Source: Crambe crambe
Taxonomy: Eukaryota; Porifera; Demospongiae; Poecilosclerida; Crambeidae
Assembly: GCA_963924555.1 (NCBI GenBank)
Contig: OZ004590.1
Span: 5,200,001 to 5,264,000, forward strand
Length of the DNA: 64,000 nucleotides
Reading direction: 5' to 3'
Shown here: in pieces, positions 45,597 through 59,221 of the stretch
How positions within the stretch are numbered: the first letter of the stretch is position 1
Layout of the letters: each line of letters opens with the position of its first letter
Program-made: the position numbers and the translations under genes
Notes under the pieces: generated by a model
The model's input: the letters and a program-made list of their open reading frames with translations, nothing else
The model's database searches: none
Told to the model about the DNA's origin: nothing

Positions 45597-46083
45597 TAGA
45601 GAAGAAGAAGAATATAGCGATTTACCTGCTTGCCGTATTTCTGAAACGGTAAGCTCCCTGGTCCTGAAACTTGGTCTGCACATTGTAGTAGGCTCTAGTA
45701 GGCTGGATAATCATTCACAGTAGCTTTTGTTAGGTCTAAGTGGGGGAACTGGAATTTCACTTTTGTATTAGTCTATAGGCGGCGCGCGCGGCCGTCCGAG
45801 TCATCCCTACATAGAGAGTGCTACCGCACTCTCTGATAATAATAGAGAAGAAGAAGAATCCAGCGATTTACCTGCTTGCCGTATTTCTGAAACGGTAAGC
45901 TCCCTGGTCCTGAAACTTGGTCTGCACATTGTAGTAGGCTCTAGTAGGCTGGATAATCATTCACAGTAGCTTTTGTTAGGTCTAAGTGGGGGAACTAGAA
46001 TTTCACTTTAGTATTAGTCTATAGGCGGCGCGCGCGGCCGTCCGAGTCATCCCTACATAGAGAGTGCTACCGCACTCTCTGAT
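45597..46083. repeat. 243-bp direct tandem duplication
   Basis: Two units (45597-45840 and 45841-46083), nearly identical, each containing GGCGGCGCGCGCGGCCGTCC and a short hairpin AGAGAGTGCTACCGCACTCTCT. Confidence 0.9.
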
Positions 46084-46381
46084 ATTGCAAAATTGCTTTG
46101 AATGAATAATGTTGCTAATAATAATTATAAGAAACAATTCAAGGCAATTTACTTACATTGCTATGAGAAATACCCAGCTTCTTTACGGCAGTTTATGCAG
46201 ACACACCCGGTACCCCTTATAGAAGTGCAAGCTCGTGCGGATGACCGACTGGAAGTGAACAAGGATCTGAGTCAGAGCTAAAATAGCAGAATAAGGCGGG
46301 CTGCGCGAGGCGCGGCGCTAGGCTAGCCAATTCCAAAGGCGCATGCAGAGCGCATCGACCCGCCGAATTCGGCGGGGGGGG
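46084..46381. other. Non-coding spacer, locally GC-rich
   Basis: No gene recognised. 46290-46380 is GC-rich and includes GAATTCGGCGGGGGGGG. Confidence 0.4.
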
Positions 46382-46907
46382 CGTACTGCGGTTTTATGGA
46401 ATCTTGCAAAAAAAAATTAATTACAAATTAATTTTCAAATACAACAGTTACAAAGTGGGTTGTGGGTGTGTTAAATAGTTAATTGTCCTCCACTAGAAAG
46501 CCAGCTTCGGATTTGATGAGGGCTACTGGGGAATTCCTGATGGCATAACCCTGATGTGAACGGGCTGCCCTGATACATCTTGCAAAATTTGATACATTGA
46601 TACATCTTGCATTGATACATTGATACAGATCTTGCAAAATTGATACATCTTGCAAAATTAATCGTCAGGCGTCATCCGTAAACCGACTACTACGCATGCG
46701 CACAACTTAAAAATTCGAAATTGCACTCAGATTTGGAACGAATTTTAGAGAAGTAAGCTTTGAAGAGCTAGCTAGTGACTGTTCTAGTATAGTTATAACC
46801 TATTAGCATGCCATTCACCTTCTCCGGTGAGATTTTCGAGGCTCAAAGTTGAGCATGCGCGAGAATGCACACTCAGCATTTTGCAAGATTCTATAAAACC
46901 GCAGTAC
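46382..46907. mobile_element. Fold-back element, about 525 bp
   Basis: The arms GTACTGCGGTTTTATGGAAT (46383 onward) and ATTCTATAAAACCGCAGTAC (ending 46907) are inverted copies. Repeated GATACATCTTGCAAAATT units lie inside. Confidence 0.7.
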
Positions 46908-46940
46908 AGAAATTCGGCGCGTCGATACGCCCTCTGGCCG

Positions 46941-47246
46941 GCCGGTGTCATAAAGTTTTGGGGACCCTGAAGTTTTAGGGACCCCCTGTCCCCAAATCTA
47001 CCATAGATATGGGGATCCCTGCATAGATTTAGGGACCCCCAGCCCTCACAGCTTTATATCAGAGAACACAATTGTTCAGTGCTTCTAAAGTTGCAGTTAG
47101 CCTCCAAACTCACAGGCTGCAATAATGGCCTCATGGCCTCACTGATATTGACCACCAACTGACCAATCAGGTGACAGTTTCTGTCATAGTGAATATTTTA
47201 TTTAATTTGTTTTTGTCTTAACTACTAATTCATTATTTATAATAAC

Positions 47247-47300
<54 letters not shown>

Positions 47301-47874
47301 GTAAATTTAAATAAGTCAGACTCAGCTACCACACTTTGAGCAGCCATCCTAAGGCCAAGGATTTATTACTGATGTCTATGTAGATTCGTGGATGAGACAT
47401 AAATTTGGGATAGGGTCCCCATCAGTATACCTATAGTATAGATGTAGCACTGGGGCAGCCCAGGCAGGTCAGGCATTTGACATCTTTCACATCCTGATGG
47501 TCTCGCTTTAGGGGAGTCTGGTAGCTACAACTGTATATGGTCCATTAATAATGTTTACATAACTTTAGTAGCTAATAATTATTGATAGTAATTTGATTAC
47601 CAACACCTCCCAGATTCTTCATGCCACTCAGGTTACAGTTATTATGGGGGAGAGCCTGACTAGTGAGGCTATTTGCCTGACCAATGCACAAAACACTGCT
47701 AGCTATACCTCTGCTAGACAAAATAGGCTGGGGTCCCCATATCTACGTTGGGATCCCCATATCTACTATAGATATGGGGACGAGGGTCCTTATATCTACA
47801 TAGATTCAGGGATGGGGATCCTCATATCTACATAGATTTGGGGACGGGGGTCCCCAAAACTTTATGACACCGGC
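46941..47874. mobile_element. TIR element of 934 bp with internal GGGGAC-rich repeats
   Basis: Perfect 26-bp terminal inverted repeats start GCCGGTGTCATAAAGTTTTG. Sub-terminal minisatellite-like blocks of ATATCTACATAGATTTGGGG type occur at both ends. (AAT)n lies at 47240-47299. A further inverted pair (TCGATACGCCCT at about 46922 and AGGGCGTATCGA at about 47882) lies outside the TIRs. No transposase seen. Confidence 0.75.
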
Positions 47875-47924
47875 AAGCGCTAGGGCGTATCGAATTCGGG
47901 GCGTATATCGACCCGCCAGCCGTT

Positions 47925-48641
<717 letters not shown>

Positions 48642-48675
48642 TCACAAACGATGGTTATCTCTCATCCTAGGCATG

Positions 48676-49012
48676 TTTAAAGATGTTATCATGTAATGAG
48701 ATGGTGAAGGAGGACTGAAGAAAAAAAACAACTGGCAACCCAAGTGACCCCGCAACCCACCAGCTGAGTTTGAACCTGCAGCAACTGACTTTAGCCGTCA
48801 TAGCCACTGGACCACCAATGCGGTATATAAGGTGGATTGGAGAGAGCTGGTTCCTGGGTGCCTGGTGGCTCATTCGGTTGGGTCCTGTGGCTATGACGGC
48901 TAAAGTCAGTTGCTGCAGGTTCAAACTCAGCTGGTGGGTTGCGGGGTCACTTGGGTTGCCAGTTTTTCTTCAGTCCTCCTTCACCATCTCATTACATGAT
49001 AACATCTTTAAA
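48676..49012. mobile_element. Head-to-head (palindromic) tRNA-derived SINE pair
   Basis: The two arms (48676-48825 and 48870-49012) are inverted copies. On the plus strand the right arm has GGTGGCTCATTCGGTTGGG, a plausible pol III A box, and GGTTCAAACTC, a good B box, spaced as in tRNA-derived SINEs. The rest is unrelated tail sequence. Confidence 0.65.
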
Positions 49013-50096
49013 TAATAATAATAATGATAATAATAAGCGACAAAATCTCCTCAATCTCCTAGGATTATTGCTCACTATAGCTATAGCTAGCTATTATCTA
49101 CTATAGATAGTAATAAAATATCCTGTGGTAATAAAATCTCCCAGGATATTTTGTCTCTTACTTATCAAGCTCTATACTATATTAGCTATTATGTGACTAG
49201 CTATATCGCTCACTTTAGCTATGTTATAGCAGTATGTATATAAAGAACTATAATTATGTAGAATAATTTTTTACTTTCTATAGTAGCTAAGAGACATGCT
49301 GCTCTGTAGCATCTAGCTAGCTATTATACGTGAGTAGCTATCTAGGATATTTTCCAATATTGATTTGTATGAAGCTCTATCATGCATTCACATCAATAGA
49401 TCAGTTAATAATAATTTGCTGCTATAAACCAGTGAAATATTCCATCGTTGTACACACTTGCAAAAAATATACATAGCTAGCAAGATACTAGAAAAAAACA
49501 TGCTCCTTTGAAGTATGAGTGATATATACATAATATATACACCCAACTATAAAGGTGAATAGCTAACAAGCTTGAGATTTTGATGCACCTATAAATAGCA
49601 TTGCTCTATCTCTCACTTTATCTATAGAAATAACTAGTGAAAAAACTAGTGAAAAAATATTCCATTATAGAAAAAAGACAGAAACAACCTAGATGTTTTA
49701 TTGCTAGGAGAGCAATTTGTTGGTGACCGATTGTGTTTGTATAATCAGATATAGCTATACCACCTCTCCGATAGGTACTTTATATGCAGCGACAATATAT
49801 CCTGGCGGCGACGAAATATCCTAGGAGATTAGGTCGCTCGCGACAGAATTTCCTAGGATATTTTGTCGCCGTGACAGAATCTCCCAGCAACAAAATAAAC
49901 TCTCGCGCGCCAGCCCTCTGGGTAGCACAGTTAGCTATCACAACAGTTTGTTCAACTAACAAGTTAATAGCTAACCCCTCCATATATGTATACCAACTCT
50001 GGTTTTTATCATCTGTGCTAGCTAGCTAGCTATAGCTGTCATATTATAATCATTATATGTCTGGAGGGGACCAAAATGGCAATCATATTTCATACA

Positions 50097-50129
<33 letters not shown>

Positions 50130-50329
50130 AAACAACAACAATAACACCATTAGCTAGCTAATAGCTACATCAGCAGATTTTTAAATAAAGTAATTCAGCT
50201 ACTGATCAGAATTCATGGTTCCTCTGTATCGAATTAGCTAGCTAGCTATGTATTACGTTGATGTACAGATTAGCTAGCTATGTAGCTAGCTAGCCCTGCT
50301 ATATTTTTGTCCAGATGATATTATTCATA
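49013..50329. other. Non-coding spacer with short palindromes and (CAA)n
   Basis: No exon recognised. A hairpin at 49806-49868 has arms GGCGACGAAATATCCTAGGA and TCCTAGGATATTTTGTCGCC; related motifs recur at 49040-49150. (CAA)n at 50095-50145. Many AGCT runs. Confidence 0.55.
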
Positions 50330-50730
50330 GGCGGAGGAACATAAATTTACCTGGGGGGGCCGTACCCGACAATAGTTGTGATTTAATTAAAAACAAGAGT
50401 CAAAATTCAGTCAAAACAAGCAAGTTTGTATATGTGACAGTAAGTTCTAATAGATACCAAAATAATTCTTCCTACGTTCATTTAGTTCAACAAAAATTCT
50501 TTTGACTTGGTAAACCTCAATTTTGTCTGTCATATCTTCGAGTGATTTTCATGTTTGCATATTAATTTTATATCAATAGAGTTGAAAATGTTTCACTTTG
50601 TACATGCGGCGCGGTCATGTATAAATTGTCTCCTACGTATACAATGACAAAGAAATCTGGGGGGGGGCCAAAACCATAAGTCTAAAAATCTGGGGGCCAT
50701 GGCCCCCTGGCCCCCCTGGTTCCTCCACCC
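50330..50730. mobile_element. MITE-like element, about 400 bp
   Basis: Imperfect inverted ends GGCGGAGGAACATAAATTTA / TGGTTCCTCCACCC with G-rich and C-rich sub-terminal runs. No coding capacity. Confidence 0.55.
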
Positions 50731-51044
50731 ATGTTATTAGAATTTAAGTCCCTTGGATAAAAAATTAATAGCTAGCTATAGCTAGATACTTTTTTTGTCC
50801 AGCTAGCTGCTATAAATTTATAATTGTCCAGATAAAAAAAAATATCTGAGCATTAGCTATATATAGCTTACTGCTAGAGTCTGGTTCTTGAAGACTTGAG
50901 CTGGATCACAGAAAGAACCATACACTCACCATTCCAACAAACTTGCTTCTTTCATTAGCTGAATCCTTACAAATGCAGTTACCAATACAATCCCCTGTAG
51001 TGTACAACAGTTTTATCACACTGGGAATGCCTTTGAAGTGGTTA

Positions 51045-52151
51045 TTGCAAATTCCTCACATGAATGCCAACTCATCTTACAACTATTATAAAACTCAGAG
51101 CGACATTCCTTACGTCTGCACACAAAATGGTTCCTCTTCTCTTAAACATCAGGTGTAGAGTTAATGGAACAGGGCAGTGAGGCACACATATTAAATATCT
51201 CCTCAGACTGAAACTTAACTGGACAATACTAGTGAGGATTCTAATGGACTGCCATAGGAGCTAAAAACTGTCCATCCTGTGGGGTTGCCATAGAAAAACA
51301 GTCTGACGGGTCATGCAACCACCATGTGCCAGACAAGTTTCTGCTGGCACTGTAACTGAAATGCATTATTTGAGGTTGGTGATTGGTATTTGATAATTCA
51401 GAGTGGACTGTGTTAGGGGAGATTGGTCTTTAACGCTGGAATATTTTTTGCTTACCCTTCAATTTAGGTGGGAAGTGAATTTCAAAGAACGTGTTCTATA
51501 ATGCTCTCTCACACCCCCACCCCAATCTTATATGTGGACTAAGAAGAAATGCTGGTGCTGTCGCTTCTGGCTCTGGATAACTGCCCCTCTGATCACAATA
51601 CTCCTAGCCATGATCACCGTTCCAGTAGTCCTCATTGTCTTTCCACTTGGAATTGCAATCAAGTTAGTGCTTGATGATGCTATCTACATCCCTCCCTAAG
51701 ATCCCTAACATCCCTCCCTACATCAGATTCTGTACTTTCATTGGGTGAATTCATTATTGTTCTTGCAGTGTCTTTGCACTTAAAATTCTAGTCAAGCTAC
51801 ATCAACCCTTTACCATTTTTCTCCTGCAGTAGGATATGGTAAAGGGTTAGTTATAATGAGAGCTGCATTATGCTAGACTAGGTCTGGTGTTGGAAGATTT
51901 TATAAACTCAACTGCAAAAACAAGTGGATTACTGTGGTTTGCTATCTTCTTCCTTGCAGGTATTCAAGGATAGCAGGGAGTGCCATAAGTTTCCACGTAT
52001 CTTGACTGTCATAGGTGTCACACTCTTCTGTGTGTTGCTGGCACCTCTACTGGCTGTCCTTGCTTCTCTCATAGTCTTTCCTCTGTCTCTCTTCTACTTC
52101 TACTGTCTCATACCAATTCATCTCTGTGCACAATCAGCAGACACACAATGA
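51045..52151 (+). pseudogene. Scrambled duplicate of the RBR ligase gene
   Basis: About 51045-51235 matches the reverse complement of 15965-15720 (IBR-coding part of the intact gene), with small deletions. At about 51240 the match switches to direct orientation and continues through the RING2 region with deletions (the CAAGTGATATGCACAATG part is shortened at about 51320). Exon 2 (51533-51664) lacks its 5' end and acceptor. Exon 3 (51960-52151) is intact. RING1 is absent. It cannot encode a working ligase. Confidence 0.85.
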
Positions 52152-52405
52152 TTATAATTTTGATGGGCGGGTCCTTCTCTTTGTAATATTGAAACAGCTG
52201 TTTGCGCTCACACGACATCCCAGGATCAAAAAAAATAATAACTTATGCAACTCTTATAAGAAGCTTTAATCTGGCCCCCAAGATTTACTGCTAGTTTCTA
52301 CGTGCAGCTGTACATCTTTGTATTGATTTGCGGATCATACTGGCTATCAGGTATCACTGAAGGAAAGAGTTGCAATAGAACCTTCTCCCCAACTAGCAAG
52401 CAGCC

Positions 52406-55400
52406 ATGAGTTCAGTGCAGGTGGCAGTTCGAGCCAGGCCACTTTCACAGAGGTGAGATCTGCCTGACACTTGGAGGTCTTTAGCTTATTGAACTATAAA
52501 GCTGTGTTTATTTGTAAGATCAATAGTTAAGGCCAATGGTCTGGCATACAAATGGCTAGCTATGAATGATGAAACTCAATTCAAATGAAGTGTGAATTAA
52601 GCTGGGCATTTACACATCTATAGAGTAGGCCTTTAGGTTAAGATGTTTGTTTATTCAGGGAGCTGGACTTAGGAACACCTTTCTGCATCGAGATGAGAGG
52701 AAAGTCCACAGTTCTGCATAAGGTCAGTAGCTTTGTGACTAAGGTCAACATGACAGGGTAGCAAAAACAATAGTCTCTGTGGGTAGTAACATGATCTTAA
52801 AATCCAGCAGATTATTCAAAACACCATGTACAGATCTCTATACACCTTGGGCTATGGTATGCAGCAACGAGTGATATACACTTGTGTACTATCACATGTT
52901 CTGTAATTACTTCAACAATCATAGAAGGTGTCTCTCTCTCAGCTGCATGAGTTCCAAAACTCACAGGCAGCTATAATATCAGAAATGTTTGACGCTTGAG
53001 TAGATAGGAAGAGAGACACTGTTCCCTTTTGTTGTTATGGGAGGAACTAATGGACTATGAGTCAGTTCCACACAGCAGCTAGTGCAGACATGTGACTACT
53101 GTGATAGTGGAGTGGCATTGCTTACATAACAGCTATCCCTCCCTCCAGAGCGCAATTTGTACTATAAGGAGTGTATTTCAGGGTCCTTATGGAAATAGTT
53201 TACATTGCAGGATTTAATTAAGCATAATATCATGTAAAAGTGTATGTCGTGGCTTTTGAACCTACACTCACGACTCTAAAGCTGGTATTTCATTTTTATA
53301 TTCGTAGATGATTTATCTACCAAAAAATCTTTGAGGTTACGTAATGGAATTGTGCACTATCACTCAACTCCCCTTCCCCCATATCCTTCCCCATATCCCT
53401 CCCCATATCCCTTCCCCATATCCCTTCCATAGAGTGGTGGCAAGTCTCGGAAGAGTACTCATGGATCCAAAAAGGAGTTTGTCTATGATCACTCCTATTG
53501 GTCAGTCAACAGAGCAGACGACCACTTTGTGGATCAAGAAAGAGTAAGCTATGTGTGGTTCAGCAATATACTGATCAGTATACTGTGATCAGTATACTAG
53601 TCAGTATACTGGTCAGTGTATTGTACATATAAGCCAACAGGATCTCATTGTCACCACTTTGCGATTCCTATCATGGTGGCTATAAGTTAAGTGCTAATCC
53701 TTCCCCCATTGAAGACGGCCTTCTTTTCACACTTGTCTGGCACATTAAAAGATATCCCACTCTGAAAGGTGCATTGCTTTTGATGTGTTGATGTTATACT
53801 GCAGGTATTTCAGGATCTGGGTGTGCCTGTCTTGGAATCTGCTTTCCAGGGGTACAACGTCTGCGTCTTTGCCTACGGCCAGACAGGCTCCGGCAAGACT
53901 TACACCATGATGGGGGCTGAGGTATGTGGAGTGGACTAACCATTCCTAAGTTAGTCTTGTTTGATCCAGAAAATGAAAAAAAATCCCTTAAAATATTATA
54001 CCGGGACTAGATAGGTAAATAGGATTTCGGGAGAACTTTCAGGGGTATATATATCAGTGTTATTGATTACAAACTCTCCATTCAGGGTGCTCTGGGGCTG
54101 ATTCCACGGATTTGTGAGGTAGGAGCTAAGTTTATGACCCAAAGTGATGTCATAATAGTTTGTTTGTTCGTTTGTTTGTTTTTGTATAGGGACTCTTCTC
54201 GTGGATGGCCAGAGAGAAGTCTGAGAAAGGAGAGCAAGTCTCGTACAGGACAGAAGTCAGGTACAGTACCATCCAGTGGTAATTTGATTAACTGGGTTGT
54301 AGTAACAGAAGAGTGTGTGGAAGCTAGTATAGATCCAGCTGGAGTATGCGCTTAATGACATAGACACTTAACTTTAGGACTAGCTTGGAAAATGTCAGGT
54401 GCAAATAGTGTCTGTGTGTTAGTCTCCACCATGCCCTTGGTGATGCACAATAATATTGCCTAACGTCTTATAAATTGGTACCACTCACTCATAAAAATCA
54501 CTAACAGCTATATGGAGATTTATAATGAGAAAGTGAGGGACTTACTCCAAGCTTCGTCTCCTGGTAAAGACCAGCTGCACAGCCTGAGAGTCAGGGAACA
54601 TCCCAGGGAAGGCCCCTATGTGGAAGGTGGGCTCTACTTGGAATACAATGGACTATACAGTATTCATTGTATATGGTGTGCTTTATTTAGATTTGAGCAA
54701 GCATCCTGTGAATGATTACGATGGAATCTCTCGGCTTATTAGACTAGGAAACTCTCATCGGTAAGGTATCATCAAATCTACAAGCAACACTATATTCATG
54801 ATGAGCTATTAAGAACATATCAAAGAAATCTGTAATTGTATTCATGCAGTGCAACAGCCTCAACAAAGATGAATAGTACCAGCAGTCGTTCTCATGCAAT
54901 ATTCACCATCAAGTTCACTCAGGTTTGTTAGCCTAGTTGTGCAGAAAAAGCATTATCGTTGAAGTATTGTTTATTGTAAAATTGGAGTCAAGGTTACAAA
55001 ACCTAATTGGAGATACCTCTCTTTGAGGGGAAAAATTCCCCAGAGTAAACCGTATTTTGTGTGTGATTATGTACTCTGTACTACTGCAGGCTAAATTTGT
55101 ATCCAATCTTCCGAGTGAAACAGTCAGCAAAATTCACTTGGTGGATTTAGCTGGAAGGTAAAAGATAAAATAGGAATAAACTAGAGTAAGGGTTAGTATA
55201 ATTATAGTATTTATAATTGACTACCCTTTACCTACTCAGTGAACGAGCCAGTGCAACGGGCACTGAGGGAGACAGGCTTAAGGAAGGAGGAAATATCAAC
55301 AGATCTCTTGTCTGCCTGGGTACAGTCATCTCCACGCTTGGTAAGGTTGAAATCATTGGGGGACAGAGTAGAGGAAGAACCACTTTTCCTACTATAAACT

Positions 55401-55579
55401 TATTGACCCATTCAGTCACCTTTTTATTTGCATGCTCCAGCTGACATCTCTGGTCGGAAGAGCCATGGAGGAGGGGGAGGAGGTACAAAAACATTCATCC
55501 CATACCGTGACTCTGTGTTGACATGGCTCCTGAAGGACAGTCTTGGAGGCAACTCCAAGACGATCATGGTGGCCAGTAA

Positions 55580-55638
<59 letters not shown>

Positions 55639-57037
55639 ATCTTGAGCATAGTGGGTAAGTGTCCTTTTATCCCTCTAGCCATTTCACCTGGAGAGTCCAG
55701 CTATGGGGAAACACTCAGCACTCTCCGCTACTCTAGTAGGGCTAAAAACATTGTCAATGAACCCACAGTGAATGAGGTACTGTACATGTCACATGCATGC
55801 TGTAATGCAAGCTGTACATGTTCACATGCATGCTGTAATGCAAGCTGTATTTGTAGCATGCTGTATATATCACAATGCAAGCTGTACTTGTCACATGCTG
55901 TACATACTACATGCATACTACATGCATGCTATACAATGTCATTTACTTTTCAGGATCCAAATGTAAAACTGATACGTGATCTTAGAGCTGAGATACAGAG
56001 ACTCAAGTCTGTCATTTTGGTTGCTGGAAACATGGTACCATAACGATGAGTTGTGTATCTAGTGAATAAGCTTATGTGGTGGTTTTCCCCCCTTTCAGAA
56101 CCCTGTCTCAGACGAGAGCCAGCCTCCACGGAGGTCTGCCAGCATATCCCTTGCCGAGGACATCCACAAGAAAGAGGAACAGGTAGGTATAATGGATGGT
56201 GCAACCCTCAAGCTATTGTGGGTTAATTTTGTGGTGCGCTCTGTGCTGCGTCAGATTTTTACCCATTGTTATTCTTGTGTAGGTGGCTGAGTTAACCAGA
56301 AAATGGGCTGGAAAGTGGACAGAAATTCGTAGAATAGTTGAGGTCAGTTAGGGGGCTGTGGGTTGATTAGAAATCCCATTTGAAGCACTGTGGTGTGGTG
56401 TGTGTGGTATGTCTTGAAGCATTTTGGAACTTTAATTAATTGATCAAATTAATTTACAGTGCAAAGGTCACCGTGTCTTTTTATCACCATAGGAACACCA
56501 CTTAGCCCTGAGGAGTGAAGGAGTTAAAATGGTGGTGGACTCTATGCAGCCTCACTTTGTTGGAGTGGATCCTGATATTCTTAGCACTGGTCTTGTCTTC
56601 TACTACCTCAAGGTGCAGTGAGGGGGTTAAGTTAGTGAGTGGGAAAATTCATCCTATTATCAGGAAGACACCCCTAATAATTAGGATATCTTCTTATAGG
56701 ATGGTCCTACTACCATAGGAGCAAAGAGTGAATCAATTTCACCTGATATCAGTAAGAGAGAGAGAGAGAGAGAGAGACCCTGGTGATCTAGGTGATAATA
56801 ATAATATGATCTCATTCAGGTGTTGCTGGACCAGATATCGACAGGGAACACTGCCGCGTAGAGTGCAGAGGTCACACTGTGATGCTCCACCCCCTCAGCG
56901 GCTACTGCTGTGTCAACCAGCAGGAAGTGAGGGAGCCCTATGAGTTATCCCAAGGTCTGTCCTTAATTGAAGCAGACCACTAATTATTTGGCAGCTACAC
57001 TGGGCTCTATTGACTAGAATCAAGCTAAGGGTTCATG

Positions 57038-57074
<37 letters not shown>

Positions 57075-58946
57075 CTTTATTTTTGTTGCTTTTTGTTTTT
57101 CGTTTTGTTTTTTTGTTTTTTTTGAGTTGAATTCTCATTCAGGATACAATACAAAAACCCCTCCCTGTTGGGATATTTTCCAAGGAACCAAACCATACTG
57201 ACTGCTGATACAAATTGAGCCTCTAAAGATTAGAAACATGTGTGTCCACTATATAAACATTCCACCGTAATACCATGAATGTGGACTCCGTGAAAAGCAA
57301 AGGTCTATGTACTAGCTGTAAGGACACCTGTTTAATCAGGACACCTCTTTAATCAGGACACCTGTTTAATCAGGACACCTCTTTAATCAGGACACCTGTT
57401 TAATCAGGACACCTCTTTAATCAGGACACTTTTTGTCAGCATGTGCAGCACATAATTTATGAAAATAAGTTCACTTTTCACAAGATTCTTTTATACTCAC
57501 AGGTGACCTGTTGCAGCTTGGGGAGTCATCAGTGCTAAGGTTCAACCATCCTCACGAAGCCCAGAAACTGAGGCAGATACAAAGTGTTAGTTAGTACCAT
57601 GCATTGAGTCACATGTAGAAAGAACATGAGAAGCCTCACTGTCGTTGTTCACTGTTGACACTTGACTTTTCCACTACTTTTATTACATTAGTTAGAGGCA
57701 ATTTATGTTAGGCGCCGAGTGTCTGGCTAGTTCACACCTTTCTTTGATCTTTATAGGAGACTAGAAACAGTCCAAGTCCAGTCAAGGCTCACACTCTACC
57801 ACGCAGAAAGAAGAAAATCCTCTCTCCAGAGTCTAAATCTTGCCGTCTCATTGATAAGGTGAAGCTAAGGAGGATGTGGTTTTATTTTTCTCAAGCTGCA
57901 ATTTATCTTGGTAATGTTTTTTTAGGGAGGAAGTAGTAGTCCTGTCTCTACGTCCTGTACAATGACTGTCGAACTGGAGTCCAGCTGCATGGTTGCCGCC
58001 AAAAGAAAGAAGAGAAGCCAAACTAGTTTCCATGTCTCGTAAGTCTGGCCTGATGTGAAGTGCATATCCCATGTGTTTAAGAATACAATAAGAATAGATT
58101 CTATCATTTCAACTTGGCCAATGTGTGCTATTAACAATACTTCATGTGGTCATGTGATGTTACCCCCTATATTTTACATAATTGCATAGGCCAAGTCTTG
58201 GTAACTGTGAAAGTGAGGCAGAGATCCTCTTCTCTCCGTGCTTCAGCGACCACTCTCACAGCTCTGATTGCTACTCCTCCAGCAGTAATCTCACTCTGTC
58301 CAGTCCCGATCCAGACCAGTCCATTCTGGAACCAATCTCTTCTCAATCAGACCTCTCGGATTACAAACTGTCTAAAAAGCGGTGAGTTAACCTAAAAATT
58401 TGATCCATTATTTCATTGAGGGTGGTAACAATGACCTCTAGACCTCTATCCTCTCTACTGGTATGGATGATTACTCCTGCAATCCTGTCAGTGGCATCCA
58501 TTCTAACTCTCCCAGTCTTCCTCTCGCTAGGCCTTCTCCTCCTCACCATGAGGGTAAGATATAAAATGTCTCCAGCTCAAAAGAAATGGTCTTGGGACTT
58601 GATTATTAAGTATACATAAAAGGTGTTGTTGTTGTTATTGTTAAGAGGTTTGTTCTCTTTCGGAGTGTCCTTTATTGGAGGTTTCATTGTATTGAGATGT
58701 AGAGTGCATTTTTCGTTGTAGGCCTGAAACAGTTTAAAATTATAATATTATTTTTGTTTGTTGTTTGTTTGTTTCTTGTTGTTTTAGCTCTTTGGATTGT
58801 CTCATAATTTTTGTTTGGTGCGATGGATATCAGTTCCATTGACTGTGTGGACCACACTTGCAGTCTCACCCATAGCTGCTCTCCATGAGCTCCTCTTCCG
58901 ACGAACTTTGGACTTTCTCACTTCTATACGTGTTGGTAAAGATTAG
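52406..58946 (+). CDS. Kinesin-3 with FHA domain and C-terminal hydrophobic pair, copy 2 (apparently intact)
   Basis: All 25 exons seen in copy 1 are present with the same splice sites, giving about 799 residues. The motor, neck and FHA are as in copy 1, with a four-glycine insertion after KSHG in exon 12 and a handful of substitutions (for example N to I in exon 18, R to Q in exon 20, R to C in exon 21). Exon 24 (58442-58553) gives [20 protein letters not shown] and onward. Exon 25 (58788-58946) is open for 52 codons ([20 protein letters not shown]) to TAG. These two exons form a predicted membrane hairpin in place of the PX or START domain of KIF16B/STARD9. Family knowledge suggests processive plus-end movement of vesicles; membrane anchoring through the hairpin is inference. 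Confidence 0.85.
57043..57070. repeat. (GT)n microsatellite in kinesin intron 19, copy 2
   Basis: About 14 units; copy 1 has five at 23285-23300. Confidence 0.9.
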
Positions 58947-59221
58947 TCCATTTCCATACAACCCAGCAATCAAAAAGTGAAAAAAAGCAGCAGCAGGTTA
59001 TTAATTTTTATTATTTATAACTGTTATTATATCAAATGAATTGCACAATATTTTTCTTGTGCTCAAGACAATTTCTGTCATTTTATTTTGCTACTCAGAA
59101 TAAAAATTAAAAAAATTAATTATGACATAAAAAATAATAGTTTTGATCGTTGATGATATTTTGTAAAAATTAGAATTAGATTTTTCATGAACACTTAATT
59201 GTGGAATCATGATGGTATACA

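Noticed and set aside
50943..51158. 71-codon plus-strand frame
   Set aside because: It overlaps the inverted fragment of the ligase gene and reads it on the wrong strand.
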